64,000 nucleotides of DNA from Ornithinibacillus gellani (GTDB taxonomy: Bacteria; Bacillota; Bacilli; Bacillales; Amphibacillaceae). Each line of letters opens with the position of its first letter. The stretch's first letter is position 1. Positions 8,603-16,512 of this stretch are shown here, piece after piece. The DNA is taken from the NCBI RefSeq assembly GCF_003730295.1, contig NZ_QTSZ01000049.1, positions 124,001 to 188,000 of the forward strand. Direction: 5' to 3'. A program made the translations under genes and the position numbers. The notes beneath the pieces are model-generated. The model was not told the origin of the DNA. It did no database searches and saw only the letters and a program-made list of their open reading frames with translations.

Positions 8603-9382
8603 ATGATGAACAATATTAAAACTTTTAACTTCGAAGGAAACGAGGTAAGAACATCTTTTAAAGACGGTAATGTTTGGTGGGTTGCAAAAGATGTGTGCGA
8701 TGTCTTAGGTATTAAAAATAATCGTGATGTTATCGCTCGTTTAGATGCAGATGAAAAGGGTGTAGATACTGTCGACACCCTTGGTGGAAAACAGGAAGTT
8801 TCCGTTATAAATGAGAGTGGATTATACAATATTATCTTACTCTCAAGAAAACCAGAAGCTAAAAAATTCAGAAGATGGATTACACATGACGTCCTTCCGT
8901 CAATTCGAAAACATGGATTGTACGCAGTGGATGAAGTATTAGCTAATCCAGATATTTTGATTAAAGCGTTAGAAGAATTAAAAGCAGAGCGATTAAAAAA
9001 TAATCAATTATCAGAAACAGCGAAAGTCCAGGAACAGCAAATTGTTGAAATGAAACCCAAAGCAAGTTATTACGATGTTGTTTTGAATTGTAAAGATGCA
9101 GTTGCGATTTCGGTGATTGCGAAAGATTATGGAAAGTCTGCCCGTTGGTTAAATAAATATTTACACGAACAAGGTGTTCAATATAAACAAGGGAAGATTT
9201 GGTTGCTTTATCAAAACCATGCAGAGTTTGGTTATACAACAACAAAAACTCACACATTTAAAGATAGCAATGGATATGATCGTTCAAAAGTTCATACTTA
9301 CTGGACGCAAAAAGGTCGTTTGTTTATTTATGACTTACTAAAAGCAAAAGGAATCTTACCTAAAATTGAAATGGACAGTTAA
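8603..9382 (+). CDS. Phage antirepressor, Bro-N plus KilAC domains
   Basis: 259 residues, starting at ATG 8603 or 8606 after AGGAGG. The N-terminal 110 residues match Bro-N: WWVAKDVCDVLGI, LDADEKGV, VSVINESGLYNIILLSRKP and FRRWITHDVLPSIRKHG. The C-terminal 110 residues match the KilAC/ANT domain, with ISVIAKDYGKSARWLNKYL and WTQKGRLFIYDLL. Antirepressors of this class bind DNA or repressors and help switch to lytic growth. It stands apart from the polymerase operon with its own leader. No CI-type repressor gene is recognised in the window. Confidence 0.9.
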   Translation: MMNNIKTFNFEGNEVRTSFKDGNVWWVAKDVCDVLGIKNNRDVIARLDADEKGVDTVDTLGGKQEVSVINESGLYNIILLSRKPEAKKFRRWITHDVLPSIRKHGLYAVDEVLANPDILIKALEELKAERLKNNQLSETAKVQEQQIVEMKPKASYYDVVLNCKDAVAISVIAKDYGKSARWLNKYLHEQGVQYKQGKIWLLYQNHAEFGYTTTKTHTFKDSNGYDRSKVHTYWTQKGRLFIYDLLKAKGILPKIEMDS

Positions 9383-9400
9383 GCATTGGAGGTAATCGAT

Positions 9401-11746
9401 ATGAAAATAGCTGTCGGAAATAGTCGAATGGACAGAAAGTGGAAGAACAAAGATGTAACGTGGGACGAGTTTATTAATCTTGTAAATCAGACAATCCGTA
9501 CAACTGAAACGGTAGATGAATATAGAAAAATGAATCGTGCAAAACAAGATGCAACAAAGGATGTTGGTGGCTTTGTTGGCGGTGCTTTAAAGCAGGGGAA
9601 AAGAAGGAACGGACATGTTTTGTCACGTTCACTTCTTACCCTTGATATGGACTACGCAGTACCTGGTATTTGGGATCAAATTGAACTTCTTTATGATTTT
9701 AAATGCTGCGTATATTCAACACATAAACACACTCCTGAAAAACCAAGGCTACGTTTAATTATTCCGTTTAAACGTGATGTTTCGGAAGATGAATATCCAG
9801 CGGTCGCAAGAATGGTCGCAAAAGAAATCGGTATTGATTATTTTGATGATACAACATATGAACCCTCAAGATTAATGTACTGGCCATCGACACCTTCAAA
9901 CGGTGAGTTCTTTTTTGAACAAAAAGATGGTGAGTTATTAGATCCTGATTTCTATTTGTCGAAATATGACGATTGGCGAGATACGACAACATGGCCTGTT
10001 TCATCAAGACAATCCGAAGTTGTACAACGAAACATAAAAAAACAAGCTGACCCATTAGAGAAGGATGGTATTATTGGTGCCTTTTGTAGGGCTTATTCTA
10101 TCGAGGAAGCCATTGATAGTTTTTTATCGCATGTGTATGAACCAAGTTTGATGGAAGGAAGATTTGATTATATACCAGCTGATTCGTCTGCTGGGGTCGT
10201 TGTATATAACGGAAAGTTTGCTTATAGCCATCATGCAACAGATCCTGCTTCAGGAAACTTATTGAATGCGTTTGACCTAGTTCGATTGCATTTGTTTCAA
10301 GATTTAGATGATAAATCATCTTATTCAACCGCAGTAACAAAACTCCCATCCTTTAAGGCTATGACTGAGTTTGCTTTAAAGGATGAGCTAGTGAAAGTGC
10401 AGTTCGCAGAAGAACGTAAAGAACAAGCGGAAATTGAGTTTACAGAAGATGACTGGGAAAGACAACTTGAGCTTGATAAAACAGGTGCAGTTAAAAATAC
10501 ACTTAGAAACCTTACTTTAATTTTGGAACATGATGAAAACCTTCAAGGGATTGTTTTTAATGAGCTATCAGACAACTTGGAGATTGTTAGTCCTGTTCCT
10601 TGGTCGCATCCATCTAAATATTGGCGGGATGCGGATGATGCTCAGTTAGTTAGTTATATCGATACGCACTATGGAACGTTTTCAGCTAGAAATTATGATA
10701 TCGCAATTGCGAAAGTAGCTGATGATAGGTCGTATCATCCGATTCGAGATTATCTCGATGAATTGCCCGAGTGGGATAAAGTGCCACGAGTCGATACATT
10801 ATTAATTGATTATTTAGGAGCGGATGATAATCCATACGTTCGTGCTGTAACAAGGAAAACATTATGTGCGGCAATATCTAGGGTTCTCACACCTGGCATT
10901 AAATTTGATTCAATGCTCGTTTTAAATGGACCACAAGGAGTCGGAAAAAGTACGCTAATTGCAAGGCTTGGTGGTGAGTGGTTTTCAGATAGTTTAAGTT
11001 TATCAGATACAAAAGATAAGACAGCTGCTGAGAAGTTACAAGGATACTGGATCATTGAAATCGGAGAACTCGCTGGACTCAAAAAAGCAGAAGTAGAAAC
11101 ATTACGTAGTTTCCTATCAAGACAAAACGACATTTATCGAGCGAGCTTTGCTAAAAGAGTTACACCACATTTAAGGCAATGTGTATTCTTTGGAACAACT
11201 AATGCTGAAAAAGGTTATTTAAGGGATACGACAGGTAACAGAAGATTTTGGCCTGTGAAAACTCCAGGTGATGGAGTAAAGAAATCGTGGGAAGTAACTG
11301 AAGAAGAAGTGCTGCAAATATGGGCAGAAACACTCGAATACGTGAAGCAAGGTGAAAAGCTGTACCTGGAGCATGATATTGATCAGTTAGCGAAAGAAGA
11401 ACAACGAATGGCGATGGAATCGGACGAGCGAGAAGGTTTGGTTCGTGAATACCTTGAAACGTTGCTACCTGAAGATTGGGATGAAATGGACTTATTTGAA
11501 CGTAGAGCATTTATCAATGGAACTGAATTTGGTGATAGTCCAAAACAAGGTGTTTGGAAACGGGAGCATGTTTCTAATATGGAGATTTGGTGCGAATGTT
11601 TCCAAAAGGAACGTTCCAATTTAAGACGGATAGATGGTAACGAAATATCTACCATTATGGCGAGCATTGGTGGCTGGACAGGCTTATCAAAGAAAAAGAG
11701 ACTTCCCATCTACGGAACGCAGTGGGTGTATGAATTAAAAAAGTGA
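9401..11746 (+). CDS. VapE-family phage primase/helicase-like protein
   Basis: 781 residues from ATG 9401, with TTGGAGG eight bases upstream (the TTG at 9386 overlaps that site). The N-terminal 320 residues resemble an archaeo-eukaryotic primase region: LLTLDMDYAVPG, KPRLRLIIPF and SRLMYWPS. The C-terminal half is a VapE/SF3-like ATPase with Walker A GPQGVGKST (about residue 510), Walker B-like IIEIGELAG, and GTTNAEKGYLRDTTGNRRFW, the VapE signature. It should prime and unwind DNA at the phage origin. A palindrome GGAACGTTCC lies inside its 3' end and belongs to the repeat cluster just downstream. Confidence 0.87.
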   Translation: MKIAVGNSRMDRKWKNKDVTWDEFINLVNQTIRTTETVDEYRKMNRAKQDATKDVGGFVGGALKQGKRRNGHVLSRSLLTLDMDYAVPGIWDQIELLYDFKCCVYSTHKHTPEKPRLRLIIPFKRDVSEDEYPAVARMVAKEIGIDYFDDTTYEPSRLMYWPSTPSNGEFFFEQKDGELLDPDFYLSKYDDWRDTTTWPVSSRQSEVVQRNIKKQADPLEKDGIIGAFCRAYSIEEAIDSFLSHVYEPSLMEGRFDYIPADSSAGVVVYNGKFAYSHHATDPASGNLLNAFDLVRLHLFQDLDDKSSYSTAVTKLPSFKAMTEFALKDELVKVQFAEERKEQAEIEFTEDDWERQLELDKTGAVKNTLRNLTLILEHDENLQGIVFNELSDNLEIVSPVPWSHPSKYWRDADDAQLVSYIDTHYGTFSARNYDIAIAKVADDRSYHPIRDYLDELPEWDKVPRVDTLLIDYLGADDNPYVRAVTRKTLCAAISRVLTPGIKFDSMLVLNGPQGVGKSTLIARLGGEWFSDSLSLSDTKDKTAAEKLQGYWIIEIGELAGLKKAEVETLRSFLSRQNDIYRASFAKRVTPHLRQCVFFGTTNAEKGYLRDTTGNRRFWPVKTPGDGVKKSWEVTEEEVLQIWAETLEYVKQGEKLYLEHDIDQLAKEEQRMAMESDEREGLVREYLETLLPEDWDEMDLFERRAFINGTEFGDSPKQGVWKREHVSNMEIWCECFQKERSNLRRIDGNEISTIMASIGGWTGLSKKKRLPIYGTQWVYELKK

Positions 11747-11747
11747 C

Positions 11748-12006
11748 GTTCCAAAAAATCGAGTTTGGAACAAAAACATCACATTGGAACAGAATATTAT
11801 GTTCCTGGAACAAAATAAAAGAAGTTCGTCACATAGTTAGGAACAGCAATCAACCTATGTCGTATAAGGGTTTGTAAAAAACATGTTCCAATGTTCCAAG
11901 AAAAATATGATATTAGGAAAATATAAGAATATAGGATGAAATCACGCAAATACGCATATACGCGCGTAAGAAAGTTTAAAAATGTTTGGAACAGGAGAGT
12001 TTGGAA
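11748..12006. repeat. TTGGAACA repeat cluster, candidate phage replication origin
   Basis: Copies or near copies of TTGGAACA lie at 11765-11772, 11784-11791, 11806-11812 (TGGAACA), 11838-11845 (AGGAACA) and 11986-11993. Inverted copies are at 11748-11754 (GTTCCAA), 11884-11891 and 11892-11899 (TGTTCCAA twice in tandem). GTTCCTGGAAC (11801-11811) is a perfect inverted repeat. An AT-rich stretch follows (11900-11945), then ACGCAAATACGCATATACGCG. The 259-base gap has no gene and sits between the primase/helicase and nuclease/helicase genes. Iteron-like arrays here fit an origin or a regulator operator. Confidence 0.5.
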
Positions 12007-12287
12007 TGCGGGAAAAAACGATCGAGTTAAAGTTAAGCGAAGCGATCAAAAATATGAAGGGTTTATCTATTAAACTTACATCACCAGGTTTTGATGGATT
12101 GCCTGATCGGTTAGTGTTACTACCAAACGGAAAAATTACCTTTATTGAAGTGAAAGCTCCAGGCAAGAAACTCAGACCGCTTCAATTGAAAAGAAAAGAG
12201 CAATTAGAATCACTAGGTTTTATTGTCTTTTGTCTAGATGATCCTAAAAGGATTGGAGAGATGTTGGATGAAATTCAAGCCACATAA
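12006..12287 (+). CDS. VRR-NUC domain nuclease
   Basis: 93 residues. ATG 12006 has CAGGAG eight bases upstream; an upstream ATG at 11982 overlaps the last repeat and has no site. The stand-alone VRR-NUC fold (PD-(D/E)XK) is visible: GLPDRLVLLPNGKITFIEVKAPGKK split around D and E-V-K, followed by LRPLQLKRKEQLESLGF. In phages these small nucleases act on branched DNA and regularly precede an SNF2 helicase, as here. The 3' end overlaps the helicase start by 20 bases. Confidence 0.88.
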   Translation: MREKTIELKLSEAIKNMKGLSIKLTSPGFDGLPDRLVLLPNGKITFIEVKAPGKKLRPLQLKRKEQLESLGFIVFCLDDPKRIGEMLDEIQAT

Positions 12288-13626
12288 ATATCAGGAGTTT
12301 GCAACAAATTTTATTATAGAAAATCCTATAACGGCAATATTTCTTGAAATGGGTCTCGGTAAAAGTGTGATTACACTGACTGCTATTTATGAATTGATGT
12401 TAGAACGATTTGAAGTTGATAGGGTTTTAGTAATCGCACCACTTCGAGTTGCTAGAAATACGTGGCCAGAAGAAATTGAAAAATGGAGTCACTTGAAAGG
12501 ATTAACTTATGCAGTTGCTGTTGGAACAGAAAAAGAACGACTTGAAGCATTATATTCAGATGCCCACATTTATATCATTAATCGTGAAAATGTAGAGTGG
12601 TTGATTGCTAGAAGCGGTATCGATTTTAATTTTGATATGGTCGTTGTAGATGAATTATCATCGTTTAAATCTCATCAATCAAAACGATTTAAAAGTTTGA
12701 TGAAGGTGAGACCGAATATAAAAAGAATGGTTGGTTTAACAGGAACGCCATCATCGAATGGTTTAATGGACTTATGGGCGGAGTACCGATTACTTGATAT
12801 GGGTGAAAGATTAGGAAAATTCATCGGACGTTTCAGAGAATCATACTTCGATCCTGACAAAAGAAATCAACATATGATTTTTTCATATAAACCAAAACCA
12901 GGGGCAGAAGAAGCGATATATGAAAAAATAAGCGATATCACTATCAGCATGAAAGGGACGGACTATTTAAAACTACCCGATTTAGTCATGAATGAAATGT
13001 CTGTTTCGTTAAATCAGAAAGAAAAAGAAACGCTTGATGTCATGAAACGTGATTTGATTACAACGATAAAAGGCGAGGATATAACCGCTTCAAATGCAGC
13101 AGTCTTATCAAACAAACTTCTTCAAATGGCAAATGGTGCAGTTTATGGCGATAACGGTTCTGTTACTCAAATACATGACCGAAAACTCGAAATGCTAGAA
13201 GATATCATTGAAGCGGCCAATGGTAAACCAGTATTAATTGCTTATTGGTTTAAACACGACCTGCTCCGAATACAAAACCGATTTAAGGTAGAAGTTTTAA
13301 CAAGTAATGATTCCATTAAAAAATGGAACGAGGGAAAGATTCAAATTGCTGCAATCCATCCCGCATCCGCAGGACATGGTTTGAATTTACAAGCAGGTGG
13401 TTCAACACTCGTTTGGTTTGGACTCACTTGGAGCTTAGAACTTTATCAACAAACAAATGCGAGGCTGTATAGGCAAGGGCAAACAGAGACAGTAATTATT
13501 CATCATTTAATCGCAAAAGATACAATGGACGAACGAGTGATGGATGCCTTAAATAAAAAGAATAATACGCAGTCAGCACTCATTGATGCAGTGAAAGCAA
13601 CGTTAAAAGGGGGAATTCTTGTATGA
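12268..13626 (+). CDS. SNF2-family DNA helicase/translocase
   Basis: 452 residues from ATG 12268 (GGAGAG seven bases upstream). Motif I EMGLGKSVIT (residue about 27), motif II as VVDELSSFKS in place of DEAH, motif III GLTGTPSSNG, and C-terminal motifs V-VI GHGLNLQAGGSTLVWFGL and QQTNARLYRQGQ. It is an ATP-driven duplex translocase. Pairing with the VRR-NUC gene suggests a joint role in processing replication or recombination intermediates. Translation is coupled to the next gene (ATGA). Confidence 0.92.
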   Translation: MKFKPHKYQEFATNFIIENPITAIFLEMGLGKSVITLTAIYELMLERFEVDRVLVIAPLRVARNTWPEEIEKWSHLKGLTYAVAVGTEKERLEALYSDAHIYIINRENVEWLIARSGIDFNFDMVVVDELSSFKSHQSKRFKSLMKVRPNIKRMVGLTGTPSSNGLMDLWAEYRLLDMGERLGKFIGRFRESYFDPDKRNQHMIFSYKPKPGAEEAIYEKISDITISMKGTDYLKLPDLVMNEMSVSLNQKEKETLDVMKRDLITTIKGEDITASNAAVLSNKLLQMANGAVYGDNGSVTQIHDRKLEMLEDIIEAANGKPVLIAYWFKHDLLRIQNRFKVEVLTSNDSIKKWNEGKIQIAAIHPASAGHGLNLQAGGSTLVWFGLTWSLELYQQTNARLYRQGQTETVIIHHLIAKDTMDERVMDALNKKNNTQSALIDAVKATLKGGILV

Positions 13627-14081
13627 ATATTGTATGGCACTACTTGGATAAACGAGCAGCAACGATTGATGTGATAAAAGATTATAATAGTATGAAACAC
13701 ATTATAGATAATACCGATGACGATATTGCAATCCTTCATGATGGAATGATGTCCCCAAGTGCACCAGTGAATGATGGCATGCCGTCTGTTCACAATCCAA
13801 AAGCAAATGAAAACCGTATTGCTTATAGCATAGATAAAATTGATGTTCTGAAAGAAAGGTTAAGACAAGCCATCGAATATATGAATTGGTTCCAGCCTGC
13901 TTGGGATGAGTTAACCGAAGATGAACAGTTTGTTCTGTATGAATTTTATATGGTGGAAGATCAAAGACGAACCGAAGCTGTGCATACTATTTGCGATTAC
14001 TTTAAGATTGAAAGGTCATCCGCCTACAACAAAAAGAATAGAGCGTTGGATAGGTTGACACTACTGCTTTATGGCAAGTGA
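13623..14081 (+). CDS. ArpU/sigma region 4-like late transcription regulator
   Basis: 152 residues. A C-terminal helix-turn-helix is visible (ELTEDEQFVLYEFYMV, then VHTICDYFKIERSSAYNKKNRALDRLTLLLYG), similar to the ArpU/RinA-like phage activators of late genes. The N-terminal part carries an acidic segment and a helical linker. It ends the early operon and is followed at once by two copies of a promoter-like element (14076-14132 and 14173-14230), which fits a late-gene activator. Activity on those sites is inferred. Confidence 0.75.
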   Translation: MNIVWHYLDKRAATIDVIKDYNSMKHIIDNTDDDIAILHDGMMSPSAPVNDGMPSVHNPKANENRIAYSIDKIDVLKERLRQAIEYMNWFQPAWDELTEDEQFVLYEFYMVEDQRRTEAVHTICDYFKIERSSAYNKKNRALDRLTLLLYGK

Positions 14082-14132
14082 GTAAAATCGCGGATGCATT
14101 TAGACATTACGCAGGTTATAGTGGTAGTATGG
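14076..14132 (+). promoter_or_regulatory. Candidate late promoter, copy 1
   Basis: AAGTGAGTAAAATCGCGGA, TGCATTTAGAC, then GCAGGTTATAGTGGTAGTATGG. It overlaps the stop codon of the ArpU-like gene. It matches copy 2 about 98 bases downstream in AAGTGAGTAA, GCGGA.GC, TT.GAC, GCA.GTTAT.GT and TA.TAT.G. The shared upstream block may be the activator site. Confidence 0.55.
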
Positions 14133-14172
14133 TAAAAGTATCAAAGAGAAACAAAATGGACCTTTGAATATT

Positions 14173-14230
14173 CAAGTGAGTAATATTGCGGACGCTTTTT
14201 GACTTTGAGCATGTTATGGTATTAATATAG
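14173..14230 (+). promoter_or_regulatory. Candidate late promoter, copy 2
   Basis: AAGTGAGTAATATTGCGGACGC followed by TTTTTGACTTTGAGC and ATGTTATGGTATTAATATAG (written here in pieces). TTGACT can serve as -35 and TATGGT or TATTAA as -10. It is the better promoter of the pair and stands 66 bases before the HNH gene that opens the packaging genes. Confidence 0.6.
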
Positions 14231-14241
14231 ACAAAATATTG

Positions 14242-14278
14242 AGAGCCTTCGTGGGAGAAATCCTGCGGGGGCTTTTTT
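14242..14278 (+). terminator. Terminator-like hairpin just downstream of the late promoters
   Basis: AGAGCCTTCGTGGGA pairs with TCCTGCGGGGGCT around a GAAA-type loop and is followed by TTTTTT. It lies within about 50 bases of the predicted start point of copy 2, so most transcripts would meet it at once; antitermination or a short terminated RNA are possible. Confidence 0.55.
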
Positions 14279-14295
14279 GTTTGGAGGTGAAAGTT

Positions 14296-14661
14296 ATGCC
14301 AAGGAAACCAAAGCGACCTTGTTCACAGCCAGGATGTCCTGAGTTAACGCATGAACGCTTTTGTGATGAACACCGGAAGGCAGAGGCGAGAAGATATGAA
14401 AGGTATCAACGTGATCCAAACACCGCAAAGCGATACGGACGTGCCTGGAAGAGGATACGTGACCGTTACGTTGCAAAGAACCCGCTCTGCGAGGAATGTA
14501 AGCGAAACGGGAAGCTGACTCCAGTGCAAGAAGTACACCACATCCTACCGCTGTCAAGAGGTGGAACGCATGACGAAAGCAATCTGATGTCTGTTTGCAC
14601 ACCTTGTCACTCATCGATTACCGCACGAGATGGTGATCGTTGGCGAAGGGGTAGGGGGTAA
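14296..14661 (+). CDS. HNH endonuclease of the packaging module
   Basis: 121 residues from ATG 14296 (TTGGAGGTGA upstream). Zinc-binding cysteines CSQPGCPELTHERFCDEH at the N-terminus, then the HNH core: NPLCEECKRNGKL, EVHHILPLSRGGTHDESNLMSVC and TPCHS. In HK97-type phages with cohesive ends the HNH protein works with terminase and is encoded just before terS, as here. The 105 bases after it (14662-14766) are G-rich (GGGCGGGGAACG, GGGTATATAGGGGG) and could hold the cos site, which is not proven. Confidence 0.9.
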   Translation: MPRKPKRPCSQPGCPELTHERFCDEHRKAEARRYERYQRDPNTAKRYGRAWKRIRDRYVAKNPLCEECKRNGKLTPVQEVHHILPLSRGGTHDESNLMSVCTPCHSSITARDGDRWRRGRG

Positions 14662-14766
14662 TCAATCTCTACAACTTATGATGTGGACAACGGGCGGGGA
14701 ACGTCACGCAAAAAGTCGCGATTTCAAAGAGGGTATATAGGGGGCGAGCAGAAATGAGGTGTTGAA

Positions 14767-15318
14767 ATGGCCAAGGATGGAACAAATAGGGGCGGTGCTC
14801 GGGTTGGTTCTGGACGTAAAAGAAAGCCATTATACGAAAAATTAGAAGATGGAAATCCAGGTAGACGAAAATTAGAAGTGCTCGAATTTACACATGCACC
14901 TGACCTTCAAGGACAAGAAATGCCACCGCCAAGAGAGATGCTATCTGCCACTGAAAAGGACGGTTCAACTCTTGAAGCGGCAGAAATTTATGAAGAAACG
15001 TGGAATTGGTTAAATGAAAGGGACTGTGCTCATTTAATCATGCCGCAACTTTTAGAAAGGTATGCTATGAGTGCAGCAAGATGGATGCAGTGCGAGGCAG
15101 CTGTGACAGAGTTTGGCTTTTTAGCAAAACATCCAACAACGGGAAATGCTATGCAAAGCCCGTATGTTGCTATGAGTCAAAACTTCATGACACAAACCAA
15201 TCGACTCTGGTTAGAAATTTATCAAATTATAAGAGAAAACAGTGCAACAGAATTCATTGGTGCGAATCCACAAGATGATATGATGGAGCGTTTATTAACG
15301 ATGCGTAAAGGCAAATAA
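14767..15318 (+). CDS. terS: Terminase small subunit, P27 family
   Basis: 183 residues, ATG 14767 after GAGGTG. The start GGARVGSGRKRKP is the usual basic P27-type N-terminus, followed by EDGNPGRRKLEVL and a helical C-terminal half with AARWMQCEAAVTEFGFLAKH and MTQTNRLWLEIYQ. It recognises phage DNA and hands it to TerL. In this genome the large subunit is more than 6 kb away (22257), because methylation genes and a resistance insertion lie between. Confidence 0.88.
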   Translation: MAKDGTNRGGARVGSGRKRKPLYEKLEDGNPGRRKLEVLEFTHAPDLQGQEMPPPREMLSATEKDGSTLEAAEIYEETWNWLNERDCAHLIMPQLLERYAMSAARWMQCEAAVTEFGFLAKHPTTGNAMQSPYVAMSQNFMTQTNRLWLEIYQIIRENSATEFIGANPQDDMMERLLTMRKGK

Positions 15319-15336
15319 CTGAAACGAGGTAATGTG

Positions 15337-16512
15337 ATGACGATTAAATATTTAACAGCTGAAAGTGTATGTGCGGGTCATCCGGATAAACTTTGTGATT
15401 TAATATCAGATAGTATTTTGGATGCTTGTTTAACAAAAGACAAAGCTTCACGTGTGGCATGTGAGGTGCTTGCGACAAAAGGAAGAATCATCGTGGCGGG
15501 CGAAATCTCCTGTAGCGAAAAACTTAATCTTAAAGATGTTGTAAAAAGTGTATTAGTTGATGTGGGTTACAAACCTACAGATTTTAAAATATCTGTATAT
15601 GTACAGAAACAAAGTACAGATATTGCACAAGCGGTAGATACAGCACTTGAAGCTCGTCAGAGAATCAAAGAGCCTTACGGAACAATTGGCGCAGGTGACC
15701 AAGGAACAATGTATGGTTATGCGACAAATGAAACAAAGGAAATGCTGCCATTACCATTAGTGCTTTCACATAAAATTGTAAAACGATTAGATGAAGTCCG
15801 CAAAGGAAAAATTATTAAAGGATATTTTCCAGATGGGAAAGCCCAGGTCACAATTGAATATAGAAATAATCAACCAATCAGAGTTAAAACAATTGTTGTA
15901 TCTGTTCAACATCTTGCTTATAAAAGACAAACAGAAATTGAAAGAGATATTATTGAAAATGTCTTATGGCAGGTTTTTGAAGACTTCCCGTTTGATGAAA
16001 ATACAGATATTTTAATCAATCCATCAGGGCGATTTGTTGTTGGAGGACCAACAGCTGATACAGGATTAACTGGAAGAAAACTGATGGTTGACACTTACGG
16101 AGGTTTTACAGCGCATGGTGGCGGGGCATTTTCAGGAAAGGATCCTACCAAAGTTGATAGAAGTGGTGCTTATATGGCAAGGCATATTGCCAAGCACATC
16201 GTGTGGTGCGATTACGCAGAGAAATGTGAGGTAAGTATTTCATATGCTATCGGAAAGGCGAATCCTGTCGCATTTTCAATAAATACATTTGGGACGGGAA
16301 AAGTTTCTGATTCAATACTTGAACAAGCAGCTCTAGCAGTATTTAACTTAAAACCAGCAGCGATTATTGAATACTTACAGTTGCGAGATGTTCAGTATGC
16401 CGATACAGCAGTTTATGGCCATTTCGATAGTTGGTTATTCCCATGGGAAGACGTGAAAAGGTATAAAGAATTTAATCAGGCGGTGAGTAAATATGATAAT
16501 AGAGAAGATTGA
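15337..16512 (+). CDS. metK: Phage-encoded S-adenosylmethionine synthetase
   Basis: 391 residues from ATG 15337 (GAGG eight bases upstream). It makes AdoMet from methionine and ATP. The diagnostic motifs are intact: GHPDKLCDLISDSIL (N-terminal), GAGDQGTMYGYATNET, and GGFTAHGGGAFSGKDPTKV with the following DRSGAYMARH. Length fits bacterial MetK. It is placed directly before two DNA methyltransferase genes, overlapping the first by 20 bases, so it likely supplies methyl donor for phage DNA modification. Such metK-methylase clusters are a known feature of this prophage group. Confidence 0.95.
   Translation: MTIKYLTAESVCAGHPDKLCDLISDSILDACLTKDKASRVACEVLATKGRIIVAGEISCSEKLNLKDVVKSVLVDVGYKPTDFKISVYVQKQSTDIAQAVDTALEARQRIKEPYGTIGAGDQGTMYGYATNETKEMLPLPLVLSHKIVKRLDEVRKGKIIKGYFPDGKAQVTIEYRNNQPIRVKTIVVSVQHLAYKRQTEIERDIIENVLWQVFEDFPFDENTDILINPSGRFVVGGPTADTGLTGRKLMVDTYGGFTAHGGGAFSGKDPTKVDRSGAYMARHIAKHIVWCDYAEKCEVSISYAIGKANPVAFSINTFGTGKVSDSILEQAALAVFNLKPAAIIEYLQLRDVQYADTAVYGHFDSWLFPWEDVKRYKEFNQAVSKYDNRED

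Noticed and set aside
11945-11970. ACGCAAATACGCATATACGCGCG as separate iterons
   Set aside because: Three loosely similar ACGC steps are too short to call alone; included only as part of the origin candidate.
14662-14766. Possible cos site
   Set aside because: G-rich sequence in the right place, but no defined overhang or repeat pattern could be shown from sequence alone.
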